Positions 32,225 through 43,889 of a stretch of 64,000 bases of DNA are shown here, piece after piece (position 1 is the first letter of the stretch; each line of letters begins with the position of its first letter). The translations under genes were made by a program, and so were the position numbers. Under the pieces are notes generated by a model. The model did no database searches and had not been told where the DNA came from. It saw only the letters and a list, made by a program, of their open reading frames with translations. This DNA comes from Halicephalobus mephisto (lineage: Eukaryota > Nematoda > Chromadorea > Rhabditida > Panagrolaimidae): contig SWDT01000058.1 of the NCBI GenBank assembly GCA_009193035.1, forward strand, positions 620,001 through 684,000, written 5' to 3'.

Positions 32225-35200
32225 ATGGCCAGGACGGGCAGATCCCACGAGATGGAGGAAATCGACCTCAGCGATCGTCGAGGACTCATCGCGATGGCCG
32301 AGATCTATGCCGGAGGGGCTGCTGCCTACAGCAACAATGCCTTCGACGATAATGGTTCCGTAAGTACTTTGAAATGAAATATTTTATCGAAAATTCATTA
32401 ATTAATTTAATAAAAAAATTTTTAAGTTTAATAATATTTGTTAAAAGTTAAATAACTTTGAAAATTTCCACTTTAATGTAAAATTTCTGAAATTATTCGT
32501 CGAATTTTTGTTAATTTTTGAAACAAGTCATCTGGAGACACGCCTAAGGGTCACTTGAAATCAATTAAATTTAAAAAATTCAAAAATTAATAAATTTTAA
32601 AATTATTAAATATTTTAAAAATTATTAAATATTTTAAAATTAATAAATATTTTAAAAATTATTAAATATTTTAAAATTATTAGATATTTTAAAAATTATT
32701 AAATATTTTAAAATTTATGTTTCGTTTTTGAAAACTAAAATGAAAACTGTTGTTTGTTGGTCTCATGGCATTTTCAACTTCCGAAAAAAGCTTGAATGAC
32801 AGCCAAATGTTTAATTTTTCAAGAAGCTGAATCAGAATCCTCAAACCGGAAGGAAGCGCTCATTTCGAAGGCGGCGAGGGTGGAAAACCAAAACTTTGGT
32901 CTTGTTCCCACAAGAATTTCGTTAACAATGTTGCAATTGTTGTAATTGTCGCAATTTGGATGACCCATATCCTTGTATTTCAAACCATTGGAGAAATTTA
33001 AAAAAAGTTAAATTTGTTCGATATTTTAGAAGTTCTTAAAATCGAGTTTTTGCGGGAGGTTTTAAAAGGCTTCCAGAAAGTTTAGAAAGTATTTAGAATA
33101 TCGTAGAAGCTTTTAGAAAGTTTGGAAGGTCTTTAGAATATTGTAGAAGCTTCTAGAAAGTTTGGAAGGTCTTTAAAATATCGTAGAAGCTTTTAGAAAG
33201 TTTGGAAAGTATTTAAAATATCGTAGAAGCTTCCAGAAAGTTTAGAAAGTATTTAGAATATCGTAGAAGCTTCTAGAAAGTTCAAAAGATCTTTAAAATA
33301 TTGTAGAAACTTTGGGAGCTTTCTAAAATCTCGTGGAAAGTTTCGAAACTTTTTAGAATCTTCCGAAATGTGATAGAAAGCTCTGAAATCTGTAAACTTT
33401 CCATGAAAAGTTCTAGAATCTTCTACGATCTTGTGGGAGGTCTCTAAATTTTCAAAAATCTTCTAAACCATACTGCTGCCAACACCTACTACTTACTATC
33501 CTTGAAGATCCTAGAAATTCGTATCGAAGCCATTTCGTAACAGTTTTTGTTTTCAAATTTTGTAATAACGTAGTTTAAAAACGTAAAAATCCTTCTTTCG
33601 GGATTATTTTGAACTTTCCGGTACTTAAGGGAGCTCCATAGGTACATACACAAAAAAGCGTAACTTTCGGTCCTGCAACAATTACAAAATGTAACATAAT
33701 CGTCACATTTTTCATGAATATTTGACTTTTGCGACGGAAAGTATAACTTAATAGTAACTATTTATATATATTACTGTGCCAAAAGTTATCCTTCTTTTTG
33801 TGGGTAGTTGTCCATTGTGTTCTTTACCTTTCCCCTTCTAATCCCGGGTAATCTGCTCTAGAGTCCCTCGAGGAACTAATCTAGTCCTCGAACCTTTTCC
33901 AAAGAAAGCCATTCGTCTACTAGAAATATCTCATTTGCACAATCATTAGCATCCCGCGGATTCTTTGGAGCTCCATGTATGTAGGTTTTTCTCGATTATA
34001 ATTAATATTATGCCCATGTTAATCAAAGGCAATCCCCCTCCTAAAAACTAAAATCGAAGGTCAAAAATAACTGAACTAAATGTGTGAATAGACTGGCTCT
34101 AGGATGTTTGAAATGTCTTCGCATATTCGGATTTGATTCACGCTTAACTGATTCCTACCATAATGCTAACCATGTCTAGTTTATCCAACGATTTTGAAAT
34201 GACTCCGCAAAATGAGGTAAGATGCCAAGGTGTCTGAAGACAAAAATCGATGAATCATATCCTAAACGTAGACTATTCTAAAAATTCGAATTTTTGAAGC
34301 TCTGTAACCCGGCGAATACTGAATAGATTTCGATAATTCCTTTTTCATCGAGTTTAGGTAACTTTAACCTTTCGTTTGAGATTTAAAAATATCCAAAAAA
34401 GTAGTAATTTGTTCGAAAAATAAAAGAAAATTTAAATTTTACAAAAAATAAGTGAAATTGACACTGGAACAGAACGCCAAAAATCGAAATTCGAATTCGA
34501 TTGATGTTAGAACAGAACGCCAAAAATCGAAATTTGAATTTGATTGAGTTAGTATAGGAACAGAACGCCAAAAATTAAAAATCGAATTCGATTGACGTTA
34601 GAACAGAACGCCAAAAATCGAAATTTGAATTTGATTGAGTTAGTATAGGAACAGAACGCCAAAAATTAAAAATCGATTGACGTTAGAACAGAACGCCAAA
34701 AATTTCCTTTTCACAATAAAGTGAATTTTAATTATATTTTTGAAATCATCTTAGAATTACTTTTTTTACGAAATAAAACATTCGGTAATTATAAAAAAAG
34801 AAAAATTTCGAAAATCCATAGTATTTGCTGAATTAGAGTAATTTGAAAAATGAATTTTTAAAGATACCTCGCACATCAGCAGCGTGATTGAAAGGTCTTC
34901 CAAAAAATAATTATTTTCAAAGGTCAAAAAAAATTTAATTTTTAAAAATTTTTTCGAATTTGTTTATCGAAATTAAAATTGCGAATTTGATCATTTTTAA
35001 TTAAGTTTGATATGGATCCTGATTGATCGTCGAAATTAAATCGTTTTTTCGTCAGAATACCCCTCTGGGTGAAATTTAATCTCTGCGCAAATGTGCTCAT
35101 CTTTTTCGTCTTTCATGTTCTTCAAAAACAAAACGATTCATTGAGTCCTTTGAAAAGACAAAAAGTCGCCAGATTAGCCCCGTTAAATTGGAAGGTCAGT

Positions 35201-38200
35201 CACCTGGGGGCATAACAGAACAAAATCGAACTTTCTTTTTTAATTTTTAATTTTATTAGACCTAAAAAGTCCAAATTTTTCACGATTTATCAATATTTTT
35301 CGTTTCAAGATTATCCAAAAAGTTCAAATTTAGAAATAATATTTATTTTTCCGATTTAAGAGACAGATCAATTTTTCGTTGTTTTGTGGCCTATAAAATT
35401 GAACAAACACATTTCGCCTCGAGAATCCTGATTAAATTTTATTTTTATTTTTAGTTAAAAATTAATAAAAAAAATTTTCGAAATTTTATTTTTTTAAAAT
35501 TTTATCTTTTTAAAATTTATTTTTTATTAAAAACTTTCAAAATTTTATTTTTAATTTAAAATTTTTTTTAAATTTATTTTTAATTATAAATTTTCGAAAT
35601 TCTATCTTTTTAAATTTATTTTTAATATAAAATTTTAAAAAAAAATTTACTTTTTATTTAAAATTTTCAAAATTTTATCTTTTTAAAATTATTTTTAATT
35701 AAAAATTTCCAAAATTTTATTGTTTTTTGTGTTTTAAAAACATCCATAAAGTTGTTAATCCTTTGACTGCAGTATTTTTTGAGTACTTAAATCCCGGATT
35801 ACTTTCGTCCTACATCCTTCTCTGACATGTTTGTCGTTGATTTTTACTTTTATTTTTAATTTTCACTAAAATTACAAAAATTTTAAAAATTAAAATATTA
35901 ATTTTCAAACAAAACTGTTTTTGATGCATTTTATTTTGGCCCAGCTTACTGTATTTTTACCAACTTGTCAATTACTGTAAAAATTTGAACTAAGATGGAT
36001 GAAAAAATATTTTTTATTAAATTTAAAATTTCTGAATTTTTAAAAAAACTTGTTATTCGCCCTACCGTAATGTCTCAAGGACCTTCGATAAACTACAGTA
36101 TCTTAAGAATTAAAAAAAATCCTAATTTTTGAAAATTTTAGAATATGGTATTAGATTTTTAAAATTTAAAATTTAATTTTAAAAATCTTTGAGAAATTTT
36201 TATATTATTTGAACATATTTTAGAAACTTCCAAAATCGAATAAAATTTTTGAAATCTTTAATTTCATAGAAACTTACAATTTTTTAAATTTTTTAAATTT
36301 CTAAAATTTCTAAAATTACGAATCTTAAAAAATCCCAATTTTTCGTTCCGAAACTACTTTGAAAAAATATTTTTAAAATTTTCTTTAATATTTTGTTTTT
36401 ATTTTTAATAGAAATTAATCAATATGAAAACCAGTTTGATGTAAATTTTAAATTTTCTCAACGAACACGGATATGTTGCATTTTCTGTTTCTTTTTTATC
36501 TTGTTCTCTTTAGGTGAACTTTATTCGGAGCAGATCTCGGGACGATATCACCAAGATCTTGCATAATACGGGGATTGTCAAGACCAATTCCAGTCCGATG
36601 GCCCCGATTTCCTCTTCTCAAAATGGCACGGCCGATTCTTCTGTCAAGTTCCGAGGGTCTCGACCCACGGGGAAGCGGATTTCGTGTTCCCTCCTGAACC
36701 TCGTGATTCTTCTCTGCATCATGGCTGCTCTCCTGTTTGTTTCTATTTTAGTTACTTATTTCCTTACCGTAACTTCGATGACCGATAAAGGCATCGGTAC
36801 TTCTGTCGTGAATTCTTCCAATAACGAACTTCACAGTTCGAGTACAGAAGGTCCAACCGGACTAGAAGAACTGGAAAGAAACGGACCGACTCCGGAGGAA
36901 TTGAGACTTCCGAAGGACATTGTGCCCCTTTGGTACAACTTGACCATCAGGGTCTACGTTCCGGGATTTGTGGAATTCGACGATCCGGAGAAAAATCTGA
37001 CTTTTTCGGCTGCTTTGATGATGAAAATATCCGTCAAAAATAAAACAAACAAAATTGAATTGAACAGTAATGGATTGGAGTTTCCGACAGATTTAGAGGA
37101 ATTCAGTATTCTCATCGAAGGGCTTAATGTACGTTTTTAAAGATATCATTCTTTAAATCATCGAATTTCAGCCTAATCTGACTTCTGAATCCACTTCTGA
37201 ATTCACTTCTGAGTCTTCTTCCTCTTTCGAAGATCCAATAAATTTAGTCAAGAAATCCTCCAAAGAAGTCGAGGATTCTGGAGTCCTTGCAAGGACTAGA
37301 AGAGACGTTGCTCGTTCCCCCTCCGGCATATCTGTCACTAAAATTACCACCAATGAAACACTCGAGAAAGTCGTCTTCGATCTTGATGGATACCTCGAGG
37401 AAGGCATGGAATACATCTTCCAGGTTTGATTTCCCAAAATGTAAATGTAGAAGACTCTAAAAATTCATTTTAAATAATTTCTATTTTCGACTTTCCTGAT
37501 GATTTTATTTTTACCGTATTTCGGGTCATATTTGAATTTTCAGTTTCGCTATACTGGACCGATTTCAAACAAATTAGCTGGATTATACTTGACTACATAT
37601 CAGGATCAAGAAGGCAACACTCACTATGCGGCGGTTACCCAGATGGAACCCACGGACGCTCGTCGAATGGTTCCATGTTTTGATGAACCAGAATTCCGTG
37701 CCGTATGGAAGATCAAGATTCTCCATCCACAAGGATCAAAAGCTGTTTCCAACGCTAAGGAAATCTTAGAAGATCAACCTGATGAAAGGTGGGTTTATTT
37801 CGTGATTTAAAAAATCACAAAAGTTGTTTAACTTCGGTCCTGACGTGCGCGATAATTTTACACATTTCAAACGTCCATAACTTTTTTGAAAGTTGTTATT
37901 TTTGGACAAGCTTTTTTTTAAACTATAGCTGAGACCTTCATCTATCCGATGGATGTAAAAAAGAATGAGAAAATTATCTATAAGATAGTGAAAATTGCGT
38001 TAGAAGCAATGTGCGGTATCGTTCGCGTCAAGATTAAAGCTGAATGATTTGACGTACTGCTTTGGTTGTTTTACAATCGAATGTTATCTAAAAACTGGTT
38101 TCAGAATGCCAGGATTCTTGTGGACCTCCTTTGAGGAGACTCCCATGATGGCTTCTTATCTCCTGGCCATCGTTGTCAGTGACTTTGAGTTCATCGAAGG

Positions 38201-41200
38201 AAACACCAAGAGAGGAACAAGGTTCCGTATTTGGTCGAGGAAGGAAGCCATCAATGAAACCCAATACGCCCTCCAGGCCGGAATCGAAGTTCTGGAATTC
38301 TATGAAGACTACTACGGTATCTACTTCCCACTTCAGAAGCAAGGTAAAATTGCATTTTAAACAGCTTTAAAATTTATAATTTTTAGATATGATGGCTTTC
38401 CCCGACTTTGGTGCCGGTGAGAAACTCTAATTTTAAAAAAAGAACCTATTTGTTGTTTCAGGAGCTATGGAGAACTGGGGACTGATCACTTATCGAGAAC
38501 GAGCTCTCCTCTACAACCCAATAGTTTATTCCTTGTCCAATAAGCAATACGTCGCTACTGTTGTCGCCCACGAACTTGGTAAATTGGATTCCATATACTA
38601 GATTTCTGTAGAGGTTTCTGGAATTTTTGAGACATTTCAGAACTGAATGGAAGCTTCTGGAAGTAGAATTCCGAAGTTTTTGTAAGATTCTACAAATTCT
38701 GATGGTGTTTTAGAATTTTAACGAAGCTTCTGGAACCTTCTAAAATATACTGCTAGGTTCTGAGATTTTCAAGGATTTCACAGATGCTTTTATAGCTTTT
38801 CAGAATCCGATGGGAAATTCTGAAACTTTAGAATCTCATGAAATCAGAATTTTCTAGAATTCTATAAAAACTTTTAAAATCAAAAATCCGAATCGAGAAA
38901 TTCCATATAGATTTCTACTTTTAAAATAACAGGATGTAAAATATCCTTTCTTCAGCTCATCAATGGTTTGGAAATCTCGTCACTATGAAGTGGTGGAATG
39001 ATCTCTGGCTAAATGAAGGATTCGCGACCCTGATGGAGTACATAGGAGTCGACGCCATCGACCCTTCTCTGAAGATGGATGACTGGTTCATCAAGGACTC
39101 TCTCAACGTGGCTTTCGAGCGAGATGCCATGGCCACAAGTCATCCCCTCAGCTTCTCGATCGAGAAGGCGGAAGACGTCAGCGAAGCCTTCGATTCCATC
39201 AGCTACGATAAAGGTGCTAGTGTTCTCCGGATGTTGAAGAAAATCTTAGGTGAAGACAACTTCAAAAAAGGTTTAAATGTAAGTTTTTACACCGACCTTA
39301 AAGAAAATTACATATCGATATATCAACTTTGATAAATTTATGCATTGATATATCAAATTCAAATAACTTTACATATCGATATATCAACTTTGATAAATTT
39401 ATGCATTGATATATCAAATTCAAATAATTTTATATATCAATATATCAACTTTGATAAATTTATGCATTGATATATCAAATTCAAATAACTTTACATATCG
39501 ATATATCAACTTTGGTAAATTTATGCATTGATATATCAAATTCAAATAATTTTATATATTAAAGATTTACCTCAACCGATATGCTTACTCCAATGCCGAA
39601 CACGTGAATCTTTGGCACGCTCTTACCGAAGCTGTGCCTAGTTCTTTGAAAGACTGGAATGGAAACAAATTCGATGTTGATGAATTCGCCAAGAAATGGA
39701 CAGAGCAGATGGGATATCCTGTGGTCACTGTAACCACCACGAAAAATGGAATAAAATTGACTCAAAAGAGATTCAAGATGGACGAAACCTCCGAAGAAAG
39801 CCCGAAGTACAAGAATCCAAAGTACTGGTAAGTTCGATTTCGAAATACTGTATACTTTCCATAGGAGTAACTTCCAAAAGTAGTTTATTGGGAAGATGCA
39901 TGTAGTTGCATTGAGATAATAATATTATAAGGAGTCCAATGATGTCATGTAATACAAGAAATCGAATTACATCCCATGTTATAAGGAACCCCATGACATT
40001 TCGTATTATAAAGAATCGAATTATAACCCATACCACAAGGGCTCCAATAACGTGATATCATAACAAATTCAGTTAGATTCCACATTACAAGAATTGCAAT
40101 AGCAAATATCATAAAGAATCTAAGTATATCATATACTGTAGAAAATCTAATAACATCATATATCTAAAAAATTTAATGGTGTCATGGAATGTAAGAAATC
40201 TAGGTATATCATATATCTAAAAAATCCAATGATGTCATGGAATGTAAGAAATTTAGGTATATCATATATCAAAAATAATCCAATGATTTCACGAACTAAG
40301 AATTTTAATAACATCATATATTTAAAAAATTCAATGATGTCATATATTGTAAGAAATCTAGGTATATCATATATCATAAAAAGTCTAATAATGTCATGGA
40401 ATGTAAGAAATTTAATGATATCATATATCACAAATAATCCAATGATTTCACGAACTAAGAATTTTAATAACATCATATATCTAAAAAATCCAATGATATC
40501 AGAGACTATAGAGTTTTGAATAATATCATATATCTTAAATAATCTGACGATATTGTAGATTATAAAGAATTTCGCAATATCCTATGTGAATATGTTTTTA
40601 AAATCCTATATATCGACGAATATCGTTCTATTTATCGTAATTTGTGAATTTAAATGAAATTAACATACCGAAATTTTAGGTACAAATGGGACGTCCCTAT
40701 TTGGTACACCATCGACGGGGTTTCTCAACCGATGGCCTGGCTCCATTCCGAAGAAGAAATAAACCTTCCGAATCAAAGTTCTCTCGTGTTCGTCAATGCG
40801 GAATCTACTGGATTCTACAGAGTTAAATACGATCATGATCAGATGCAGAAGATTAATAAACAACTTCTGGAGGATCACACGGCGATCCAGATGAGATCCA
40901 GAGCTAGGTACATCGACGATGCTTTCACTCTGGCTCAAGCAGGTCATATCCCTTATGAGGACGTTTTGGAAATCACCAGATATCTGGATAAAGAAAACGA
41001 TTTTTTGCCGTTGGCCATGGCTGTCAGTGGATTCGGAGGAATCGCGAGTTACTTCGGTGACGAACCTGAATCCGAGTACTTGAGGACTTATCTGAGAAAA
41101 TTCTTCGACGAAAGATACGAAAACCTTAAAGAAAAACTTTTCGAAGAAGAAGAAGAAGAGGATTTTTATAAAAAGTAGGTCTTAATTTCACCACAAAATT

Positions 41201-42889
41201 ACTGTAGTATTCGTTACAGTCAAATGAATTCGTTGATTGTCCGTACTGCTTGTGATCTAAAAAACGAAGATTGCATCGATCGAGGCCTCAAGGCTTATCA
41301 AGACAAATTCAAAGGTCCATGTCAAGGAGACCCGACTGCCATGTCCAGTCAGTGCTCAAGGTAAATTTTAAAATAATTTTAAATAAAAAATCAACTTCGA
41401 AAAATTACCGTATTGTTTGTTGTAATTTCTAAAACGTTTATTAAAATTTCAATGCGTAATTATTAATTTTAAAAAACAACGGAAGGTTGTGTACCGTATG
41501 TAGTCTTAATCTAGAAGTCCTCAAATATATCCAAATTTAATCTGTTTCTAAAAAGTTAATTTCGAAATTACAAAACAACCATCACCCTGAACTACCGTAG
41601 TTTCTATCAGGTTTTAGAAATTCGTGTCAAGACAACTTCGTGGAAATCTTGATTTATAACTTCACATAATAGTACTAGTAATTTCGAAATCGTAAAAAAT
41701 TGCGAAAAAATTCAAAACTAAAATTACCACCTAGGTTACTGTAGTTTTAACCAAGTTTTGGGATTCGTTGTGAGACTATTTCGTGATAATTTTCACTTTC
41801 GAAATACTGTAATTTTGGAAACAATATCTGAAACTAAGATTCTAGAAAGTTCTAAGAATTTCAAACATTCGTCTCAGGACCATTTTGTGATTATTTTTGA
41901 AGTTTTTAATTATTATTTTCAGAGTCCCTGTGGCTATTCGTAGTTTCGTCTACTGTCTGGGGATCAGATACGGTAACGAGAAGGACTGGAACGAGGTGCT
42001 TCGGTTGTTCCAGAAGGAATCCGTCCAGGTCGAACGTAACCATCTGATGTTCGCCCTGTCCTGCTCCAGAGACACCTTCACCTTGAAAAAAGTACTCAAA
42101 ATGGCGATTGATATCAACAGTACTGTAATTCGACTTCAAGACAAAAATACCATGTTTTCTTTTGTGGCACATAATTACATCGGAAAACCTATTGTTTTCG
42201 AATTTTTCATGCAAAATTGGAACCAACTTTATCATGAGTAATTTTTTGTTTTTTATTTAATATATTTTATTTTTTCTAGCCTCAAAGATCAACAAACTCT
42301 TCTGAAAACGTTCGTCGAAGCTTCATTGGAAGGCAAAACTGCAAGAAAAGTCAAAGAGGTTATTTTTCAAATTCAAAATTAATTTTTTCTAATTTAAAAT
42401 TTAATTTTTTTTTAATTCAAAATTAACTTTTTTTTAATTAAAATTTAACTTTTTTAAATCCTTAAACAAAACTAAAAATGATATAAAAATTTTAAAAATA
42501 CAGTAATTTGAACAATTTTTAAAATGATTAAAATTTCGAAATTTTTATTCAATTTCGTGAAATTTAATTTTAAATATTGAAAATACTGTAATTTCAAGTT
42601 TTGAAAATACTGTGGTTTTAAATTCTGAGAATACTGTAATTTTAAATTCTGAAAAAACTGTAATTTTAAATTCTGAAAATACTGTAATTTTAAATTTTTG
42701 CAGATTGAGGACTTCCTTGCGGCGAACAAAGCAACAACCCAGAATCTGGACGTTTTCAAACAACAACTGGAAATCGCCCGGACGAATGCCAAGTGGATGG
42801 AGAAGAACTACGACAAACTGATTGTCTGGTTCAAGGAAGCCTCCGGCAACCCGACCAAGAGGGAAATCGGGTTCACCATTGCTGTGTAG
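32225..42889 (+). CDS. M1-family membrane alanyl aminopeptidase (aminopeptidase N type)
   Basis: Fourteen exons join in phase: 32225-32359, 36514-37128, 37172-37423, 37544-37788, 38105-38343, 38387-38416, 38462-38578, 38956-39278, 39565-39827, 40680-41174, 41220-41360, 41923-42237, 42280-42358, 42704-42889. The product is about 1144 residues, close to the family norm plus a long cytosolic tail. Residues 1-101 are cytosolic. 102-130 form one hydrophobic signal anchor ([20 protein letters not shown]), so it is a type II ectoenzyme. A Ser/Thr-rich stalk follows. The zinc peptidase core is complete: GAMEN at 506-510, HELAH at 542-546 with His542/His546 as ligands and Glu543 catalytic, NEGFA with the third ligand Glu565 exactly 18 residues later, and the transition-state Tyr at about 628. 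The C-terminal ERAP1-like domain runs from about residue 745. Expected role: removal of N-terminal neutral residues from peptides outside the cell. The start has an ACCATGG context. Exon 9 uses a poor TTAAAG acceptor. Confidence 0.93.
33030..33430. repeat. tandem repeat rich in perfect heat-shock-element sites
   Basis: Units of about 40-60 bp with 'tcgtagaagcttctagaaag' and 'tttggaaggtctttagaata'. Perfect GAAnnTTCnnGAA or TTCnnGAAnnTTC trimers occur at 33146-33158, 33226-33238, 33266-33283 (four units) and 33411-33423. Located in aminopeptidase intron 1, about 0.8-1.1 kb after exon 1. Confidence 0.85.
33646..33806. mobile_element. MITE-like element, family 2
   Basis: Ends 'tacacaaaaaagcgtaactt' (allowing one base) and 'aaaagttatccttctttttg' followed by 'tgggta', inverted and TA-bounded. 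Interior 'ataatcgtcacatttttcat' matches the 59491 copy. Confidence 0.8.
34277..34703. repeat. dispersed element with internal CGCCAAAAA minisatellite, copy 1
   Basis: Starts 'aaaattcgaatttttgaagc' and continues 'tctgtaacccggcgaata'. It then enters six copies of 'aacagaacgccaaaaat' at 38-48 bp spacing. A second copy lies at 57078-57560, about 90% identical over the shared leader by eye. The antisense 62-codon frames in both copies come from the repeat. Confidence 0.9.
37836..38036 (+). mobile_element. MITE-like element, family 1, inside aminopeptidase intron 4
   Basis: Begins 'ggtcctgacgtgcgcgataa'. Ends 'atcgttcgcgtcaagat', where the terminal GGACC is mutated. The interior is nearly the same as the 48226 copy, including 'gcgttagaagcaatgtgcgg'. 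It fills most of the 316-nt intron. Confidence 0.85.
39290..39562. repeat. 61-bp tandem repeat filling aminopeptidase intron 8
   Basis: About four and a half nearly identical 61-bp units. Each contains two copies of 'gatatatcaa' (once after 'acatatc', once after 'tgcatt'). The repeat runs to within a few bases of the non-consensus TTAAAG acceptor of exon 9. Confidence 0.95.
39900..40640. repeat. diverged repeat in aminopeptidase intron 9
   Basis: Units of about 36-60 bp with 'tatcatatatctaaaaaat', 'ccaatgatgtcatggaatg' and 'taagaaatctaggtat' recur from 39930 to 40560. The clearest copies are at 40150-40500. Long frames on both strands here are repeat artefacts. Confidence 0.8.
41432..41709 (+). 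repeat. 0.28-kb repeat, inverted partner of 22590-22862
   Basis: Occupies most of aminopeptidase intron 11. Near-identity with the receptor-intron copy implies a recent origin of one of them. 41710-41922, the rest of the intron, holds a weaker related block with 'attcgtctcaggacc'. Confidence 0.9.
42585..42703. repeat. 24-bp repeat next to the last exon of the aminopeptidase gene
   Basis: Five copies of 'ctgaaaatactgtaatttta' at 24-bp period, the last merging into the TTTTTGCAG acceptor of exon 14. Confidence 0.85.
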
Positions 42890-43016
42890 ATGGCCTATGG
42901 AACAGGGTTACGGAGTCGGATCTACGTCATCTCATCGAGTACCAAATTTAATTTTATCATTATTAGTTATTATTTTACGTGGTTATCGATTTATTTTGTA
43001 TAGACATCTTTGTGGA

Positions 43017-43022
43017 AATAAA
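43017..43022 (+). terminator. polyadenylation signal of the aminopeptidase gene
   Basis: AATAAA 128 bp after the TAG stop. Confidence 0.75.
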
Positions 43023-43059
43023 ACTCACTTTTTCATTAAAAATAAAAAGTTATTTTTAA

Positions 43060-43540
43060 ATCTAAATTATTTAAAAAAAATTATTTTTAATTTTATTTTT
43101 CAAAAAAGTACTTTTTTTTAAATTTATTAAAAAATTATTTTTTTCAAATATATTTTTAAAATTAATTTATTTTTTAAAATTAATTTATTTTTAAAATTTT
43201 TTTTTTTTTTAATTTTATTTTTTTTTAAAGTTTTTAATTTTAAAAATTTATTTTTTAATATTAAAAATTTTTATAGATTACTGTATGTTAAAAATAATTT
43301 ATTTAAAAAATTGAAAATTCTGAATTTTTCAAGAATCGATGAAAATTTTAAAAATCATCGAAAATTGAATAAAAATTTTCCGAAAATTTGCAATTTTAAA
43401 AATTCGTTTCAGAACCATTTTGTGCATTTTCTGATTTTTAAAATATAATTCAAAAAATAAAAATTGATATTCGATGAATCCAAATTTTTAATAAATTTTT
43501 TCATTTCCGTTTTCTCATGAACGAAAAAATCGAACATATT
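43060..43540. other. A/T low-complexity DNA
   Basis: Runs of 'aatttatttttttaaa' and similar. No coding frame or element is seen. Confidence 0.6.
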
Positions 43541-43549
43541 TGTCGAAAA

Positions 43550-43875
43550 ACATGAATTTTCGGAAGTTGATTCATCTTTTTTTTGATTTTAGTGAAAATT
43601 AATTTTTGACATTTTAAAAGTTGTTAATTTTAATAATTTTCATGCTTTTAAAAAGTGAAATTTCGGAAATTGATTCATCTTTTTTTAAATTTTAGTGAAA
43701 ATTAATTTTTGACATTTTTAAAGTTGTTAATTTTAATAATTTTTATGCTTTTAAAAAGTGAAATTTCGGAAGTTAATTTATTTTTTTTTAAATTTTAGTG
43801 AAAATTAATTTTTGATATTTTAAAATTGTTAATTTTAATAATTTTCATGCTTTTAAAAAGTGAATTTTCGATGAT
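43550..43875. repeat. about 103-bp tandem repeat, three units
   Basis: 'cggaagttgattcatctttt' starts units near 43561, 43666 and 43765. Each contains 'agtgaaaattaatttttgac' and 'taataattttcatgctttta'. Confidence 0.9.
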
Positions 43876-43889
43876 TTATGTTCTTAGAA

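Larger units (their letters stand above)
32360..36513 (+). other. 4.2 kb intron 1 of the aminopeptidase gene
   Basis: Runs from GTAAGT to TCTTTAG, phase 0. It holds the HSE-like array, one family-2 MITE and one copy of the CGCCAAAAA minisatellite element. Otherwise it is A/T-rich sequence: 32400-32720 repeats 'attaaatattttaaaa', and 35460-35730 repeats 'aatttatttttaattaaaa'. 33830-34260 is unique, GC-richer and without a convincing frame. Confidence 0.85.

Noticed and set aside
40156..40519. Frames of 106-111 codons on both strands in aminopeptidase intron 9.
   Set aside because: They arise from the about 36-60 bp tandem repeat; products are reiterated and the region is spliced out in the aminopeptidase model.
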